The notes: generated by a model not told the origin, from the letters alone. 64,000 bases of DNA from Lachnospiraceae bacterium (GCA_910573755.1 CAJTBO010000007.1:1-64000); one strand, 5' to 3'. Counted from the stretch's first letter, positions 1 to 9,030 are shown. Program-made: numbers and translations.

Positions 1-339
1 TCCTTCGCATCGTAATCCATCCATTCTTTAGTGATAGAATTATTATGCACCGACTACAATAAAAAAGCAACATTTATTCATTGTTATTTAAACAATGCTG
101 TACTAGAGGCGTCTTCTATTTGGCAGCCAGAGAAGCGCATGGATTCGGTGCACTGATGGGCATGTAAGATTGCTTCTTCGATGGAATGATAAATATATGT
201 TATTTCGGAAGTGGAGGAGTATTTTATAAGATAGAACATAGCTTTGACTTTCATGCGATGGATTGAGATGTGTTTTATTGTTTCTAATATATTATTTCTA
301 TAGATTTTAGTTTTGTCACAAAATTTGTCATGAAAATGA
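1..339. other. AT-rich gene-free stretch
   Basis: No convincing gene is seen. A minus-strand open frame (84-356) would have to start inside the tRNA terminator at 340-366 and has no ribosome site; its inner Met start near 251 also lacks one. No repeat or RNA fold stands out. Confidence 0.5.
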
Positions 340-366
340 AAAAAGCCCGCAATCACGGACTTTTTA
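340..366 (-). terminator. Terminator of tRNA-Pro
   Basis: On the minus strand, GTCCG and CGGGC arms (with one G-U pair) enclose a six-base loop and are followed by a run of six T. It begins a few bases after the tRNA 3' end, so it ends the tRNA transcript. Confidence 0.75.
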
Positions 367-371
367 GTACT

Positions 372-445
372 CGGAGTGACAAGATTCGAACTTGCGGCCT
401 CTACCTCCCTAAGGTAGCGCTCTAGCCAAACTGAGCCACACCCCG
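372..445 (-). tRNA. tRNA-Pro, anticodon AGG
   Basis: The minus strand folds into a full cloverleaf. The acceptor is CGGGGTG/CACTCCG with one G-U pair, the D arm is GCTC/GAGC, the anticodon stem CTACC/GGTAG holds loop TTAGGGA, and the T arm is GCAAG-TTCGAAT-CTTGT. Loop positions 34-36 are AGG, decoding proline CCU. The C1-G72 pair is the usual bacterial proline identity feature. CCA is not encoded. A34 in a proline tRNA is uncommon in bacteria and would normally be edited to inosine. Confidence 0.93.
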
Positions 446-568
446 ATCTGCAAATTATTTAGTTAGATATTGTTTTTGCAACGAAAATAATATATCATAA
501 ATAAGAAAGAAAAGCAACAGGAAAAAATAAAAAAATTGAAAAAGGGGTATACAAAGGAGGAAACAGGT

Positions 569-1228
569 ATGGCAGAGGCAGGATTTGATAACAGATTTCC
601 TATAATCATAGGTGTTGCGGGGGGAACCGGATCGGGAAAATCCACATTTACCAACCGGCTGAAAAAGCTGTTTGGCGATCATGTGACGGTATTGTATTAT
701 GATAATTATTACCGTGCTCATGACGATATTCCGTTTGAGGAACGAAAAAAGATCAATTATGACCATCCGGAAGCTTTTGAGACGGAACTCCTTCTGGAGC
801 ATCTGAGTATGCTGAAAGAGGGAAAAGCCATACAGTGTCCTGTTTATGACTATACACAGCACAACCGTTCCGGCGAAGTGGTGGAAGTTGCCCCCAGTAA
901 TATTATTTTGCTTGAGGGTATTTTAGTGCTTGCGGACGAGCGGCTCAGGAAGATGACGGATATCAAGATCTTTGTGGATGCGGACGCGGATGAACGCATC
1001 CTGCGCAGGGTGCTGCGGGACGTAAAGGAGAGGGGCAGGGATATTGAGAATATCATCGACCAGTATCTGACCACGGTGAAACCGATGCATTATCTGTATG
1101 TGGAGCCGACCAAGATGTATGCGGATATGGTGATCAACAGCGGGATGAACGATGTGGCGCTGGATCTGGTGGCGCATAAAATATCGTCTCTGCTCGATAA
1201 GCGTGAAATTAATATTGTGCAATCCTGA
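569..1228 (+). CDS. udk: Uridine kinase
   Basis: Phosphorylates uridine and cytidine to UMP and CMP using GTP or ATP, in the cytoplasmic pyrimidine salvage pathway. The 219-residue protein has a P-loop GGTGSGKST at residues 18-26, a YYDNYYR substrate segment near residue 52, a YDYTQHNR segment typical of uridine kinases, and a lid region with RRVLRDVKERGR. Length matches the bacterial Udk family. The ATG at 569 is preferred because AAAGGAGG lies about eight bases upstream; an earlier TTG at 536 has no ribosome site. It stands after the divergent tRNA and is followed 60 bases later by the SseB-like gene, possibly co-transcribed. Confidence 0.95.
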   Translation: MAEAGFDNRFPIIIGVAGGTGSGKSTFTNRLKKLFGDHVTVLYYDNYYRAHDDIPFEERKKINYDHPEAFETELLLEHLSMLKEGKAIQCPVYDYTQHNRSGEVVEVAPSNIILLEGILVLADERLRKMTDIKIFVDADADERILRRVLRDVKERGRDIENIIDQYLTTVKPMHYLYVEPTKMYADMVINSGMNDVALDLVAHKISSLLDKREINIVQS

Positions 1229-1289
1229 TGCGGGCGCCCGTTTCAGCGGGCGGACAGGGATAAGATAAAAGAAAGGCGGAAAAGTCAAT

Positions 1290-2225
1290 ATGGCAGATCA
1301 GGGAAAAGAACCGGTGCTCCATAACGAGGCGCTGGAAGAAGCGATAAAAGTATTTAAAGGAGATCAGAGCAATGAAAATCTGGCGAAGATCATGATGCAG
1401 CTTGAGAGGGCGACTGTGATGCAGCCGGCGATGCTTCCGAAGGAAGCGGATATGCAGAAGGTGAAGAGCCTGATCGAAAAGAGCCAGGGCGGAAAAGTGC
1501 CTGTGAAACTGACAGGACAGACGCAGCCCCGGCCGATCATCCTGAAAAATGATAAGGGGGACCAGTTTTTTGCGGTATTTACAAGTCAGTCACAGATGCC
1601 GGCTGACCAGAAATACCCTGCAATGATGTTTCTCCCTTTTAAGGCATGTTCCCAGATGGCAGCGAGGGAGGAACTGAAGCTGACCGGTGTCGTGCTGAAT
1701 CCGTTTACCGATAATCTGGTGATCCATAAGGCGGCGTTGGATATGCTGAATAAAAAGAACGGGCAGATCCTGACGGAGGATAAGATCGCCCGGGACGGGC
1801 TTTCCGGAAATTTCTATCAGGACAGACAGGGCTTTATGGAAAAGATCGGAAAAGAAAAGGAAGGTTATGTGTTTGACTGTTACCGGGAAGCATATAAAAA
1901 GGAAAAGGGCGATCAGGCGCCTTTCCCGTACAGACAGGAGGATTTCGGTGTTATTATTCTGAATATCAGCGATACGCTGCATATGGCGCGGATCGGGCTT
2001 GCCGAGGGCGGGGCGGTAAAGGGCGTGTGCCTTTGCGCGTTTTGCTGTTATAATCCGCAGACGGATGAAGGAATTTATTATCTGATCCAGAGAGGCCCGC
2101 AGAAACAGAGGAACAGACTGCTTACGGTGGACGGGCAGGGAACCTGTACGGATATTGGGGAAGCCCCGGAGGAAGGCAGCGAACTATATGAACTGATGGG
2201 GCGGGTACCCTGGGCGGAGCAGTGA
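1290..2225 (+). CDS. SseB-domain protein
   Basis: A 311-residue soluble protein matching the SseB (enhanced serine sensitivity) family by its core: residues about 70-150 read as a small alpha/beta unit with FFAVFTSQSQM and FLPFKACSQMA followed by a segment like GVVLNPFTDNLVI, the typical SseB N-terminal domain pattern. The C-terminal half (residues 190-311) is less conserved and ends acidic. The molecular role of SseB proteins is not settled; in Clostridia they are scattered as single genes. There is no signal peptide or membrane segment. The ATG follows AAAGGCGG. A possible operon with udk is suggested by the short 61-base gap. Confidence 0.75.
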   Translation: MADQGKEPVLHNEALEEAIKVFKGDQSNENLAKIMMQLERATVMQPAMLPKEADMQKVKSLIEKSQGGKVPVKLTGQTQPRPIILKNDKGDQFFAVFTSQSQMPADQKYPAMMFLPFKACSQMAAREELKLTGVVLNPFTDNLVIHKAALDMLNKKNGQILTEDKIARDGLSGNFYQDRQGFMEKIGKEKEGYVFDCYREAYKKEKGDQAPFPYRQEDFGVIILNISDTLHMARIGLAEGGAVKGVCLCAFCCYNPQTDEGIYYLIQRGPQKQRNRLLTVDGQGTCTDIGEAPEEGSELYELMGRVPWAEQ

Positions 2226-2339
2226 TCCGCCGGACAGGGGCATTCGAGCGATTTAGAGAAAAGATTATGGGATGCAAATGGATTTATGTGTAATATTTAC
2301 TAAATAGTGACAATTTTTTTCCTTAATTTTGTAAAAGTC

Positions 2340-2368
2340 TTGCATAAACGGGAATAAAAACTTATAAT
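2340..2368 (+). promoter_or_regulatory. Sigma-A type promoter for the HPr-like gene
   Basis: TTGCAT and TATAAT are separated by exactly 17 bases, with an AT-rich spacer. Start of transcription would fall near 2375, leaving a leader of about 40 bases before the ATG at 2416. Confidence 0.8.
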
Positions 2369-2415
2369 ATAGATAATCGGTAGTTACCGAATATTGTATA
2401 GTTGGAGGTAGGAGT

Positions 2416-2652
2416 ATGAAGACTGTAAAAGTACAGTTAGACAGTATCGACAAAATTAAGGTATTCAACAGGACGGTTTGCAAATTTGACTGCGATTTTG
2501 ATCTGGAGCAGGGCAGATATTATATTGATGCGAAATCCATGCTGGGTATTATGAGCCTTGATTTAAGTTCTCCGCTGGAACTGCATTTTTCCAGTACAGA
2601 GGATGAAGAGGCTGTAATTTTGGAAGCAATCAAAGACTTCATGGTAGAGTAA
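2416..2652 (+). CDS. HPr-like protein lacking the catalytic histidine
   Basis: A 78-residue protein whose middle, DAKSMLGIMSLDLSSP (residues 38-53), matches the KS-x-MG-x-MSL region around the regulatory Ser46 of HPr and Crh phosphocarriers. The acidic C-terminal helix DEEAVILEAIKDFM also fits. The N-terminal part that should carry the GLHARPA motif and His15 has no histidine at all, so it cannot accept phosphate from enzyme I in the usual way. Ser41 could still be a target of HPr kinase, which would make it Crh-like and regulatory. A strong TTGCAT/TATAAT promoter precedes it and GGAGG lies before the ATG. It is monocistronic or leads the small DUF6472 gene. Confidence 0.75.
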   Translation: MKTVKVQLDSIDKIKVFNRTVCKFDCDFDLEQGRYYIDAKSMLGIMSLDLSSPLELHFSSTEDEEAVILEAIKDFMVE

Positions 2653-2795
2653 TAATAGGCATCATCCGCTTTTGGGAAGCGGAATCAGTAACAGTAAGAA
2701 TAACGTGTATCCATATTGCCGGCAGAATTCCCTGCCGGCAATATTGAGGTGTACAGGTGTATCGATCTTTATCGGCAAAAGGCAGGGAGGTTAAG

Positions 2796-2978
2796 ATGGC
2801 ACAGGGGACTAGCTGCGATACCTGCAGCAATTATCTTTATGACGAGGACTATGACTGCTACGAGTGCGATGTCAGTATGGATGAGGATGAGATGGCGAGG
2901 TTTTTATCTCAGACAAGGCTGGAGTGTCCTTATTACAGATCAGACAATGAATATGAAGTGGTGAAGCATCAGATGTAG
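2796..2978 (+). CDS. DUF6472 family zinc-ribbon-like peptide
   Basis: A 60-residue acidic peptide with the pattern C-x2-C-x12-C-x2-C (CDTCSNYLYDED then CYECDV) and a later CPYYR. It matches the DUF6472 family, short proteins found mainly in Lachnospiraceae whose function is unknown. The paired cysteines suggest one bound metal. The ATG at 2796 is chosen because GGGAGG sits five bases upstream; an in-frame upstream start at 2757 has no ribosome site and adds a basic extension. It lies between the HPr-like gene and two MATE exporters; the contact with neither is clear. Confidence 0.75.
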   Translation: MAQGTSCDTCSNYLYDEDYDCYECDVSMDEDEMARFLSQTRLECPYYRSDNEYEVVKHQM

Positions 2979-3030
2979 GAAAGAGAAAGGCCGTCTGAAG
3001 CGGACAACTGTAAAAGAAGAGGAAAAACGG

Positions 3031-4404
3031 ATGATTCTTGCGGGGCAAAGATCAAGGGATAAAACGGATATGGGCACAATGTTTTCAAGGAAACAGCTGC
3101 AGAAGCTGATCCTGCCGCTGATCGTGGAACAGATTCTGGCGATCACGGTGGGCATGGTGGATACCATGATGATTTCCTATGCAGGGGAAGCTGCCATTTC
3201 AGGGGTGTCTTTAGTCGATATGATCAATATATTACTGATCAATATATTTGCGGCGGTTGGCACAGGCGGGGCGGTGGTGGTATCCCAGTATCTGGGACAC
3301 GGAAATAAAAAGCTTGCCTGCCGTGCGGCGGAACAGCTTATTACCGTTTCAACGGTGATCTCCACCGGGATCATGCTGCTCGGTTTGTTGTTCAGGGCGC
3401 CGCTCCTTAAGCTGTTATTCGGGACGGTGGAAGCGGATGTTATGCAAAACGCCATGATATATTTTCTGATATCGGCGTTTTCCTTTCCTTTTCTGGCGGT
3501 ATTCAATGCCTGTGCGGCAACCTACCGCTCTATGGGAAATTCCAGAATATCCATGCAGGTTTCGGTGGGCATGAATATTTTTAACGCCATCGGGAACGCC
3601 GTTTTGATCTTTGGGTTTCAGATGGGAACGGCGGGGGCGGCGCTTTCCACGCTGGCGGCGCGTATTCTGGGCGCGCTGGTGATGATGGCCCTGATGAAAA
3701 ACCAGAAAAATGACGTATATGTCATCTATCGGAACCTGCTTATGTGGGAAAGGAGCATGGTACGAAGGATCTTGCACATTGCCATTCCGAATGGTGTGGA
3801 AAACGGTCTGTTCCAGTTGGGGCGCGTGCTTGTGGTCAGTATTATCTCACGGTTCGGCACGGCGCAGATCGCGGCAAACGCGGTGGCAAATAATCTGGAT
3901 TCAATGGGCTGTATCGCGGGGCAGGCGATGAATCTTGCGATGATCACGGTGGTGGGGCAGTGCATGGGCGCCGGAGAAAAGGAGCAGGCTGTCTGGTACA
4001 CGAAAAAGCTTTGGAAATTTACATATCAGATCACAGCGGCCGTGAACAGCATTATTTTGTTGTCGTTGCCGTTTTTGCTGAATGTTTACAGTCTCTCACC
4101 GGAGGCATGGCGCTATGCGTTCATTCTGGTCTGCATTCATAACGGCTGCGCGATACTGCTGTGGCCGACTTCATTCACGATGCCCAACGCGCTGCGGGCG
4201 TCCGGAGATGTGAAGTTTACGATGGTCATTTCAGTGGCGTCCATGTTTGTCTTCCGTATCGGTTTCAGCGTGGTACTGGGAATCTATTTCGGACTGGGCG
4301 CTATCGGCGTATGGATCGCCATGGTCCTTGACTGGATCTGCCGGGTTTCCTTCTATGTCTGGAGATTCTGCAGTAAAAAATGGCTGGATTTTAAAGTGAT
4401 TTAG
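3031..4404 (+). CDS. MATE family efflux transporter (first copy)
   Basis: An integral membrane antiporter expected to export drugs or cationic metabolites in exchange for sodium or protons. The 457-residue chain has about twelve hydrophobic segments arranged as two bundles of six. The first helix region reads LPLIVEQILAITVGMVDTMMIS, the classic MATE start, followed by the GTGGAVVVSQYLG stretch of helix 2. The second half restarts near residue 248 with a similar order. GAAGAGG precedes the ATG; a second ATG at 3070 is possible. The next MATE gene begins six bases after its stop, so the two are surely co-transcribed. Substrate cannot be told from sequence. Confidence 0.92.
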   Translation: MILAGQRSRDKTDMGTMFSRKQLQKLILPLIVEQILAITVGMVDTMMISYAGEAAISGVSLVDMINILLINIFAAVGTGGAVVVSQYLGHGNKKLACRAAEQLITVSTVISTGIMLLGLLFRAPLLKLLFGTVEADVMQNAMIYFLISAFSFPFLAVFNACAATYRSMGNSRISMQVSVGMNIFNAIGNAVLIFGFQMGTAGAALSTLAARILGALVMMALMKNQKNDVYVIYRNLLMWERSMVRRILHIAIPNGVENGLFQLGRVLVVSIISRFGTAQIAANAVANNLDSMGCIAGQAMNLAMITVVGQCMGAGEKEQAVWYTKKLWKFTYQITAAVNSIILLSLPFLLNVYSLSPEAWRYAFILVCIHNGCAILLWPTSFTMPNALRASGDVKFTMVISVASMFVFRIGFSVVLGIYFGLGAIGVWIAMVLDWICRVSFYVWRFCSKKWLDFKVI

Positions 4405-4410
4405 ACGGTA

Positions 4411-5793
4411 ATGGACGGAGAAAATATGCTGAAGGAAAAGAGACAGGGACTGACGGACAGGATCACGGAAGGGGTGATCTGGAAACAGATTTTGTTGTTT
4501 TTCTTTCCGATTCTGCTGGGTTCCTTATTTCAACAATTATATAATACGGCTGATGCGGTGATCGTGGGAAGATGCGCGGGAAAGGAGGCACTTTCCGCGG
4601 TGGGAGGCTCGACTTTTTCGATCATCAATATTTTTGTAGGCTTTTTTACCGGCATCGCTTCCGGGGCAACCGTGGTGGTGGCCAATTTTTATGGAGGAAA
4701 GCAGGAAAAAGAGGTATCGAGAACCGTACATACTTCGCTGATGCTTTCCCTTTGCGCAGGCGTATTGTTCGGCGCGGCGGGTATTGTTTTTGCACCGGTA
4801 ATGCTGCGGCTTTTACAGACGCCGGAGAATATTTTCGGGCAGTCTCTGGGATATATGCGGATCTATTTTGCGGCAACGCCCGCCAATCTGTTTTATATAA
4901 TGGGGGCGGGTATCCTGCGGGCGGCGGGGGATTCCAGAAGGCCCTTATATTTTCTGATCGTAAGCTGCCTTGCCAATATTCCGCTGGATTTTCTTTTTGT
5001 GGCGGGGTTTCAGATGGGAGCGGAGGGGGCTGCCATTGCGACGGTACTCTCCCAGATCCTGAGCGCGGTCATGGTGTTTGCGGTGCTCTGCAGGGATAAG
5101 GCGTGCTACGGGCTGATTCCCGGGGAACTTCTCCATTGTTCCGGGGATATTATGAAGCGGGTGCTGCGGATCGGGATTCCCGCAGGACTTCAGTCCGTAA
5201 CTTACGGGCTTTCCAACGGCGTGATCCAGTCGAAGGTGAACAGCTTCGGAACGGACAATATCGCGGCATGGTCAGCCTACACCAAGCTGGACGGGCTTTA
5301 CTGGATGACCGTATCGGCAATGGGGATCGCGGTGACTACTTTCGTGGGACAGAATCTGGGCGCGGGAAAAATGGACCGGGTAAAGAAATCCATGTGGGAA
5401 TGCATGGGGATGACGGTGGTAATGGCAGGGCTGATCAGCATTTTCTTCTATGCATTTGCCGATTTCTTTTTTGGTATTTTTGTGGAAGATGCGGGAGTGA
5501 TCTCGCTGGGGGTATCCCAGCTTCACTTCCTGACCAGATTTTATGTGATCTATGTTGTGGTGGAGATCCTTTCGGGGACGCTGCGGGGACTTGAGTGTGT
5601 GGTGGTGCCGACGATCATCAGCATCCTGCTGGTATGCGGGCTGAGAGTCCTCTGGATCGTGGCGGCGCTGCCTGTCAGCAATACAATGGAAACCGTGATG
5701 ATGAGTTATCCGATCACATGGATAGCAGCGGCTGTTGCCTTTGTTTTATACTATAATTATTATATGAAGAAAAACGGAAACACGGACGGATAA
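4411..5793 (+). CDS. MATE family efflux transporter (second copy)
   Basis: A 460-residue, twelve-helix MATE antiporter. The N-terminus carries LLFFFPILLGSLFQQLYNTADAVIVGR (shown here only as a landmark: the QQLYNTAD core), which is characteristic of the DinF/NorM-like clostridial branch. It differs clearly from the preceding copy, so this is not a recent duplication. The six-base gap to the upstream gene shows an operon. Paired MATE genes may act as separate exporters or as a heterodimer; nothing in the sequence decides this. Downstream the operon runs towards exonuclease III on the opposite strand, with a GC-rich dyad (TCCGGGG/CCCCGGA, 5944-5965) between them. Confidence 0.92.
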   Translation: MDGENMLKEKRQGLTDRITEGVIWKQILLFFFPILLGSLFQQLYNTADAVIVGRCAGKEALSAVGGSTFSIINIFVGFFTGIASGATVVVANFYGGKQEKEVSRTVHTSLMLSLCAGVLFGAAGIVFAPVMLRLLQTPENIFGQSLGYMRIYFAATPANLFYIMGAGILRAAGDSRRPLYFLIVSCLANIPLDFLFVAGFQMGAEGAAIATVLSQILSAVMVFAVLCRDKACYGLIPGELLHCSGDIMKRVLRIGIPAGLQSVTYGLSNGVIQSKVNSFGTDNIAAWSAYTKLDGLYWMTVSAMGIAVTTFVGQNLGAGKMDRVKKSMWECMGMTVVMAGLISIFFYAFADFFFGIFVEDAGVISLGVSQLHFLTRFYVIYVVVEILSGTLRGLECVVVPTIISILLVCGLRVLWIVAALPVSNTMETVMMSYPITWIAAAVAFVLYYNYYMKKNGNTDG

Positions 5794-6004
5794 CCTGTTT
5801 CGCGAAGGGAAAATACGGCGGGCTCTTCCGGAAATAAAGCGGAAGGGAAAACGATGCGGGAGCAGAGTTTCAAAGAGCAGGTATGGCATCGGGGGTCAGA
5901 GAATGTAAAGTGCCCGGGAAATAGTGATTCGGGAAATAAACGCTCCGGGGACTTAATGCCCCGGAAAGCATAGCCCTCCAAAGCAGCAGTGCAGGGACGG
6001 AGAA

Positions 6005-6763
6005 TCAGATATCCGCAAGCAGTCCGACCGGACAGTGATCGGAGCCGGTGATATCCTTGTAGATCAGGGCGTCTTTTAGATTGCTGCGAAGCGCCCCGGA
6101 TGCCAGAAAATAGTCGATACGCCACCCTGCGTTCTTCTCCCGGGCATGGAAGCGGTAGGACCACCAGGAATAGGCGCCTTCCAGTTCCGGATAAAAGAAA
6201 CGGAAGGTATCGATAAAGCCCGCTTTTACAAGGGCGGAGAATTTTGCCCGCTCTTCATCCGTAAAACCGGCATTTTTGCGGTTGGTCTTCGGATTTTTCA
6301 GGTCGATTTCCTGATGGGCAACGTTCAGGTCGCCGCAGAAGATGACGGGTTTTTTCTCTTCGAGTTTTTTCAGATAAGAAAGAAAATCGTCTTCCCATTC
6401 CATGCGGTAGGAGAGGCGTTTTAATTCATCCTGAGAATTAGGGGTATAGACGGTGACCATATAGAAGGCTTCAAACTCCAGCGTGATAACGCGGCCTTCG
6501 TGGTCGTGTTTTTCAATGCCGATGCCGTAGGAGACGGAAAGGGGTTTTTCTTTGGTAAAGACGGCAGTGCCGGAGTAGCCCTTTTTTTCCGCGTAATTCC
6601 AGTATTGATGATAGCCGGGAAGATCAAGGGAGATCTGCCCTGACTGCAGTTTGGATTCCTGTATACAGAAAATATCGGCATCTTCTTTTGTGACAAAATC
6701 GATAAAGCCCTTTCCGATGCAGGCGCGCAGGCCGTTGACGTTCCAGGAGATAAATTTTTTCAT
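6005..6763 (-). CDS. xth: Exodeoxyribonuclease III / AP endonuclease
   Basis: Cleaves DNA at abasic sites and removes nucleotides 3' to 5', in base excision repair. The 252-residue protein has the full endonuclease/exonuclease/phosphatase set: WNVNGLR at residues 7-13, the metal ligand Glu in IQESKLQ at residue 36, GDLNVAH near residue 148, the [16 protein letters not shown] loop, and the terminal GSDHCPVG with the catalytic histidine. The ATG at 6763 gives the standard MKKFISWN start; an upstream in-frame ATG would add 23 unrelated residues. It is transcribed alone, convergent with the MATE operon. Confidence 0.95.
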   Translation of the reverse strand: MKKFISWNVNGLRACIGKGFIDFVTKEDADIFCIQESKLQSGQISLDLPGYHQYWNYAEKKGYSGTAVFTKEKPLSVSYGIGIEKHDHEGRVITLEFEAFYMVTVYTPNSQDELKRLSYRMEWEDDFLSYLKKLEEKKPVIFCGDLNVAHQEIDLKNPKTNRKNAGFTDEERAKFSALVKAGFIDTFRFFYPELEGAYSWWSYRFHAREKNAGWRIDYFLASGALRSNLKDALIYKDITGSDHCPVGLLADI

Positions 6764-7043
6764 GACGGTACCATGCCTTTCTTTTTTGATTCCCGCGAGC
6801 AATGAGCCAGATGGGCATGCTTGCATGTACATTTAGCGACTGCTGCGAGGTTGTTGACTATAGAGGTATCTTACCACAGAAGGGGAGAAAAGGCGAGGGG
6901 TTTCAGAGTGGGGTGTGTCGAAGTGCCGGCGTTTTTCTACCGTCCTTCACAGGATATATCTTCTCCTGCGCCTGGGGTGTTGGTGGTAACGGAAAGAGGA
7001 AAATGAGAGTAAATGTATATTGTAAATGGAGGAGGGAGAGGAT

Positions 7044-7421
7044 ATGAATGTAAGAGAAAATCAGGAAAAAGCTTATGCTTGGGCGCTGGCGCTCTGCAGA
7101 TATGCGGGGGCGGATGAGAAATTTCTGCGGGATTTCTGGGAGAGATTGACAGGCGATCCGGAGATTTACGAGGAGTTTGTCTATTATCTGGAGCATCAGG
7201 ACTTTCTGTGCAAGGTGAAGATTGAAGGGTACGGGCTTGTGGATCTGATGGTTTTTCAGATCGATCATTTCCGGGCGGTCATGGATCAGGATGTGGCGGA
7301 TATGCGGTTTAATAAGGATAAGATGCTGCTGATGGCTTTTAACAGCCTGCTGCAGATGCGGAGGGACCCGGCGCCCTTTGTGCGGATGATGCAGGGGCAG
7401 ACGGGGACGGACAGGCAGTGA
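7044..7421 (+). CDS. Hypothetical helical protein
   Basis: I do not recognise this family. The 125-residue product is soluble, mostly helical by composition, with aromatic-rich segments (FLRDFWERLTG, EEFVYYLEHQDFLCKVK) and a C-terminal LLQMRRDPAPFVRMM. There is no signal peptide, metal motif or membrane helix. The ATG at 7044 follows a strong GGAGGGAGAGG ribosome site and the codon use matches the surrounding chromosome, so it is likely real. It sits alone between exonuclease III and peptidase T, facing the latter; the hairpin at 7487-7558 probably ends its transcript. Confidence 0.7.
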   Translation: MNVRENQEKAYAWALALCRYAGADEKFLRDFWERLTGDPEIYEEFVYYLEHQDFLCKVKIEGYGLVDLMVFQIDHFRAVMDQDVADMRFNKDKMLLMAFNSLLQMRRDPAPFVRMMQGQTGTDRQ

Positions 7422-7486
7422 GGATTGCCTTAGCAATGATGGCGGAAAGCAGTGGGATAAAGGGGGAGAGACGATGTGCCGGAGAG

Positions 7487-7570
7487 GCGAAAATCTTGCC
7501 CTGACTATATCGGGCAGTATAAAAATGCGGAATATAGTACACAGGCTGAGATTTTCGCAATTTATTTTTG
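7487..7570 (+). terminator. Nested stem-loop between convergent genes
   Basis: A perfect 10-bp dyad, GCGAAAATCT at 7487-7496 and AGATTTTCGC at 7549-7558, encloses an inner TGCCC/GGGCA hairpin. The plus-strand side is followed by AATTTATTTTT, so it can end transcription of the 7044 gene and perhaps act against peptidase T read-out. Confidence 0.5.
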
Positions 7571-7580
7571 TATGACATGA

Positions 7581-8819
7581 TCACAGCTTTATATTTCCAT
7601 AGCGGACGGCAAGTTTGACCAGCAGCCGTGTCACTGTCTCCATGGACTGGATGCAGGCGTATTCAAAGCGGCTGTGGTAATTGGCGCCGCCGGTGCACAG
7701 GTTCGGGCAGGGCAGGCCCATATAGGAGAGCCGGGAACCGTCGGTACCGCCCCTGACAGGGGTGATCTTCGGCTCAACGCCCAGCTCACGCAGTGCGCTG
7801 CAGGCATTTTCCATCAGGTGTGCATGGGGCGCAAGGGCTTCCTTCATATTATAATAGGAATCAGTCATTTCCACGGTGACTGTGCCCGCGCCGTATTTCC
7901 GGTTCAGAAAATCGGCACAGCCGATAAACAGTTCTTTTTTCTGCTCGAATAATACCTTGTCGTGGTCACGGATAATGTATTCGGCTGTTGTTTCCTCCAC
8001 ATCCCCGTTGATGCCGTCTATATGAAAGAAGCCTTCCCTGTTTTCGGTGTACATGGGATTCTGGAAAACAGGCAGAAGGTTCTGGAATTCCTGAGCGATC
8101 AGGATGGAGTTCACCATTTTGCCTTTGGCGCTGCCGGGATGGACATTGCGCCCGTGGACAATGAGTTTTGCTCCTGCCGCATTGAAAGTCTCATCTTCCA
8201 GTTCTCCCAGTTCCCCGCCGTCTACGGTATAGGCAAAGTCCGCGCCGAAAAGTGCCACATCAAAATGGTCGGCGCCTTCTCCGATCTCTTCATCGGGCGT
8301 AAAGCCGATCCGGATTTTGCCGTGGGGAAGTTCGGGGTGGGTGAGCAGATGCTCCGCCATAGCCATAATTTCCGCAACACCGGCCTTATCGTCAGCTCCT
8401 AACAGCGTAGTGCCGTCCGTGACGATCAGGTCTTTTCCCGCAAGTTCTTTCAGTTCCGGAAAGTCGGAGACGGAAAGGCGGATGGACTTTGCTTCGTTCA
8501 GCAAAATGTCGTTGCCGTCATAGTTTTCCACGATCCGGGGTTTTACGTCCGCACCGGTAACGGCAGGGGCCGTGTCCATATGGGCGATAAAGCCGAGGAC
8601 GGGACTTTGTTCACAGCCTGCGGAGGCGGGAACGGAGGCATATACATAACAGTGTTCTTCATCGTAGGTGATGTCCGAAGCCCCCATCCGGGTGAGCTGG
8701 GAAACTAAAAGCTTTGCCAGATCGCGCTGTTTCGCGCTGCTGGGGGTTACGCCTGCGGTCTCGCAGGACTGGGTGTCTATCTTGACATACTGCAGAAAAT
8801 TTTCAATCGTTTTCGTCAT
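7581..8819 (-). CDS. pepT: Peptidase T (tripeptide aminopeptidase)
   Basis: A cytoplasmic di-zinc M20 metallopeptidase that removes N-terminal residues from tripeptides in peptide utilisation. The 412-residue chain shows the first metal ligand in FIAHMDTAP (about residue 80), the GADDKAG motif with the bridging aspartate (about residue 142), the catalytic TPDEEIGEGADHFD, and DGGELGELEDETFNAA, all diagnostic of PepT over other M20 enzymes. The NVHPGSAKGKMVN dimerisation segment follows. The ATG at 8819 is set by GAAAGGAATAAG just before it, trimming an upstream in-frame extension. It lies downstream of nagB but is separated by a terminator-like dyad. Confidence 0.95.
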   Translation of the reverse strand: MTKTIENFLQYVKIDTQSCETAGVTPSSAKQRDLAKLLVSQLTRMGASDITYDEEHCYVYASVPASAGCEQSPVLGFIAHMDTAPAVTGADVKPRIVENYDGNDILLNEAKSIRLSVSDFPELKELAGKDLIVTDGTTLLGADDKAGVAEIMAMAEHLLTHPELPHGKIRIGFTPDEEIGEGADHFDVALFGADFAYTVDGGELGELEDETFNAAGAKLIVHGRNVHPGSAKGKMVNSILIAQEFQNLLPVFQNPMYTENREGFFHIDGINGDVEETTAEYIIRDHDKVLFEQKKELFIGCADFLNRKYGAGTVTVEMTDSYYNMKEALAPHAHLMENACSALRELGVEPKITPVRGGTDGSRLSYMGLPCPNLCTGGANYHSRFEYACIQSMETVTRLLVKLAVRYGNIKL

Positions 8820-8898
8820 CTTATTTCTTATTCCTTTCGTTTTCCGGGACAAAATCAGCAATAGAAAATTATTTTTTACATTCTTTTACATCGAGAAA

Positions 8899-8920
8899 CC
8901 CGCCGCTGCGGGGCGGCGGG
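8899..8920 (-). terminator. GC-rich hairpin after nagB
   Basis: CCCGCCGC and GCGGCGGG pair perfectly over 8 bp around a six-base loop. On the minus strand the stem is followed by GGGTTTCTC, a weak T tract. It lies about 110 bases past the nagB stop. Confidence 0.55.
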
Positions 8921-9030
8921 CTGTATTTAACATAAGGCTGCCCGTGGAACGATCAGCCGCCGGTCACAGATTCGCCGGGACTTTATATCCGGTTCATACT
9001 GCGATCGCCGGATGCGGGCACGTTTTATCA

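Noticed and set aside
84-356. Minus-strand 90-codon frame at the left end
   Set aside because: Its start lies inside the terminator of tRNA-Pro and there is no ribosome site before any in-frame ATG; no known family is recognisable.
923-1288. Minus-strand frame over udk
   Set aside because: Complete overlap with the clear uridine kinase gene, no ribosome site; mirror frame of a real gene.
5944-5965. TCCGGGG/CCCCGGA dyad after the second MATE gene
   Set aside because: Strong stem but no T tract on either side, and about 150 bases past the stop; not called as a terminator.
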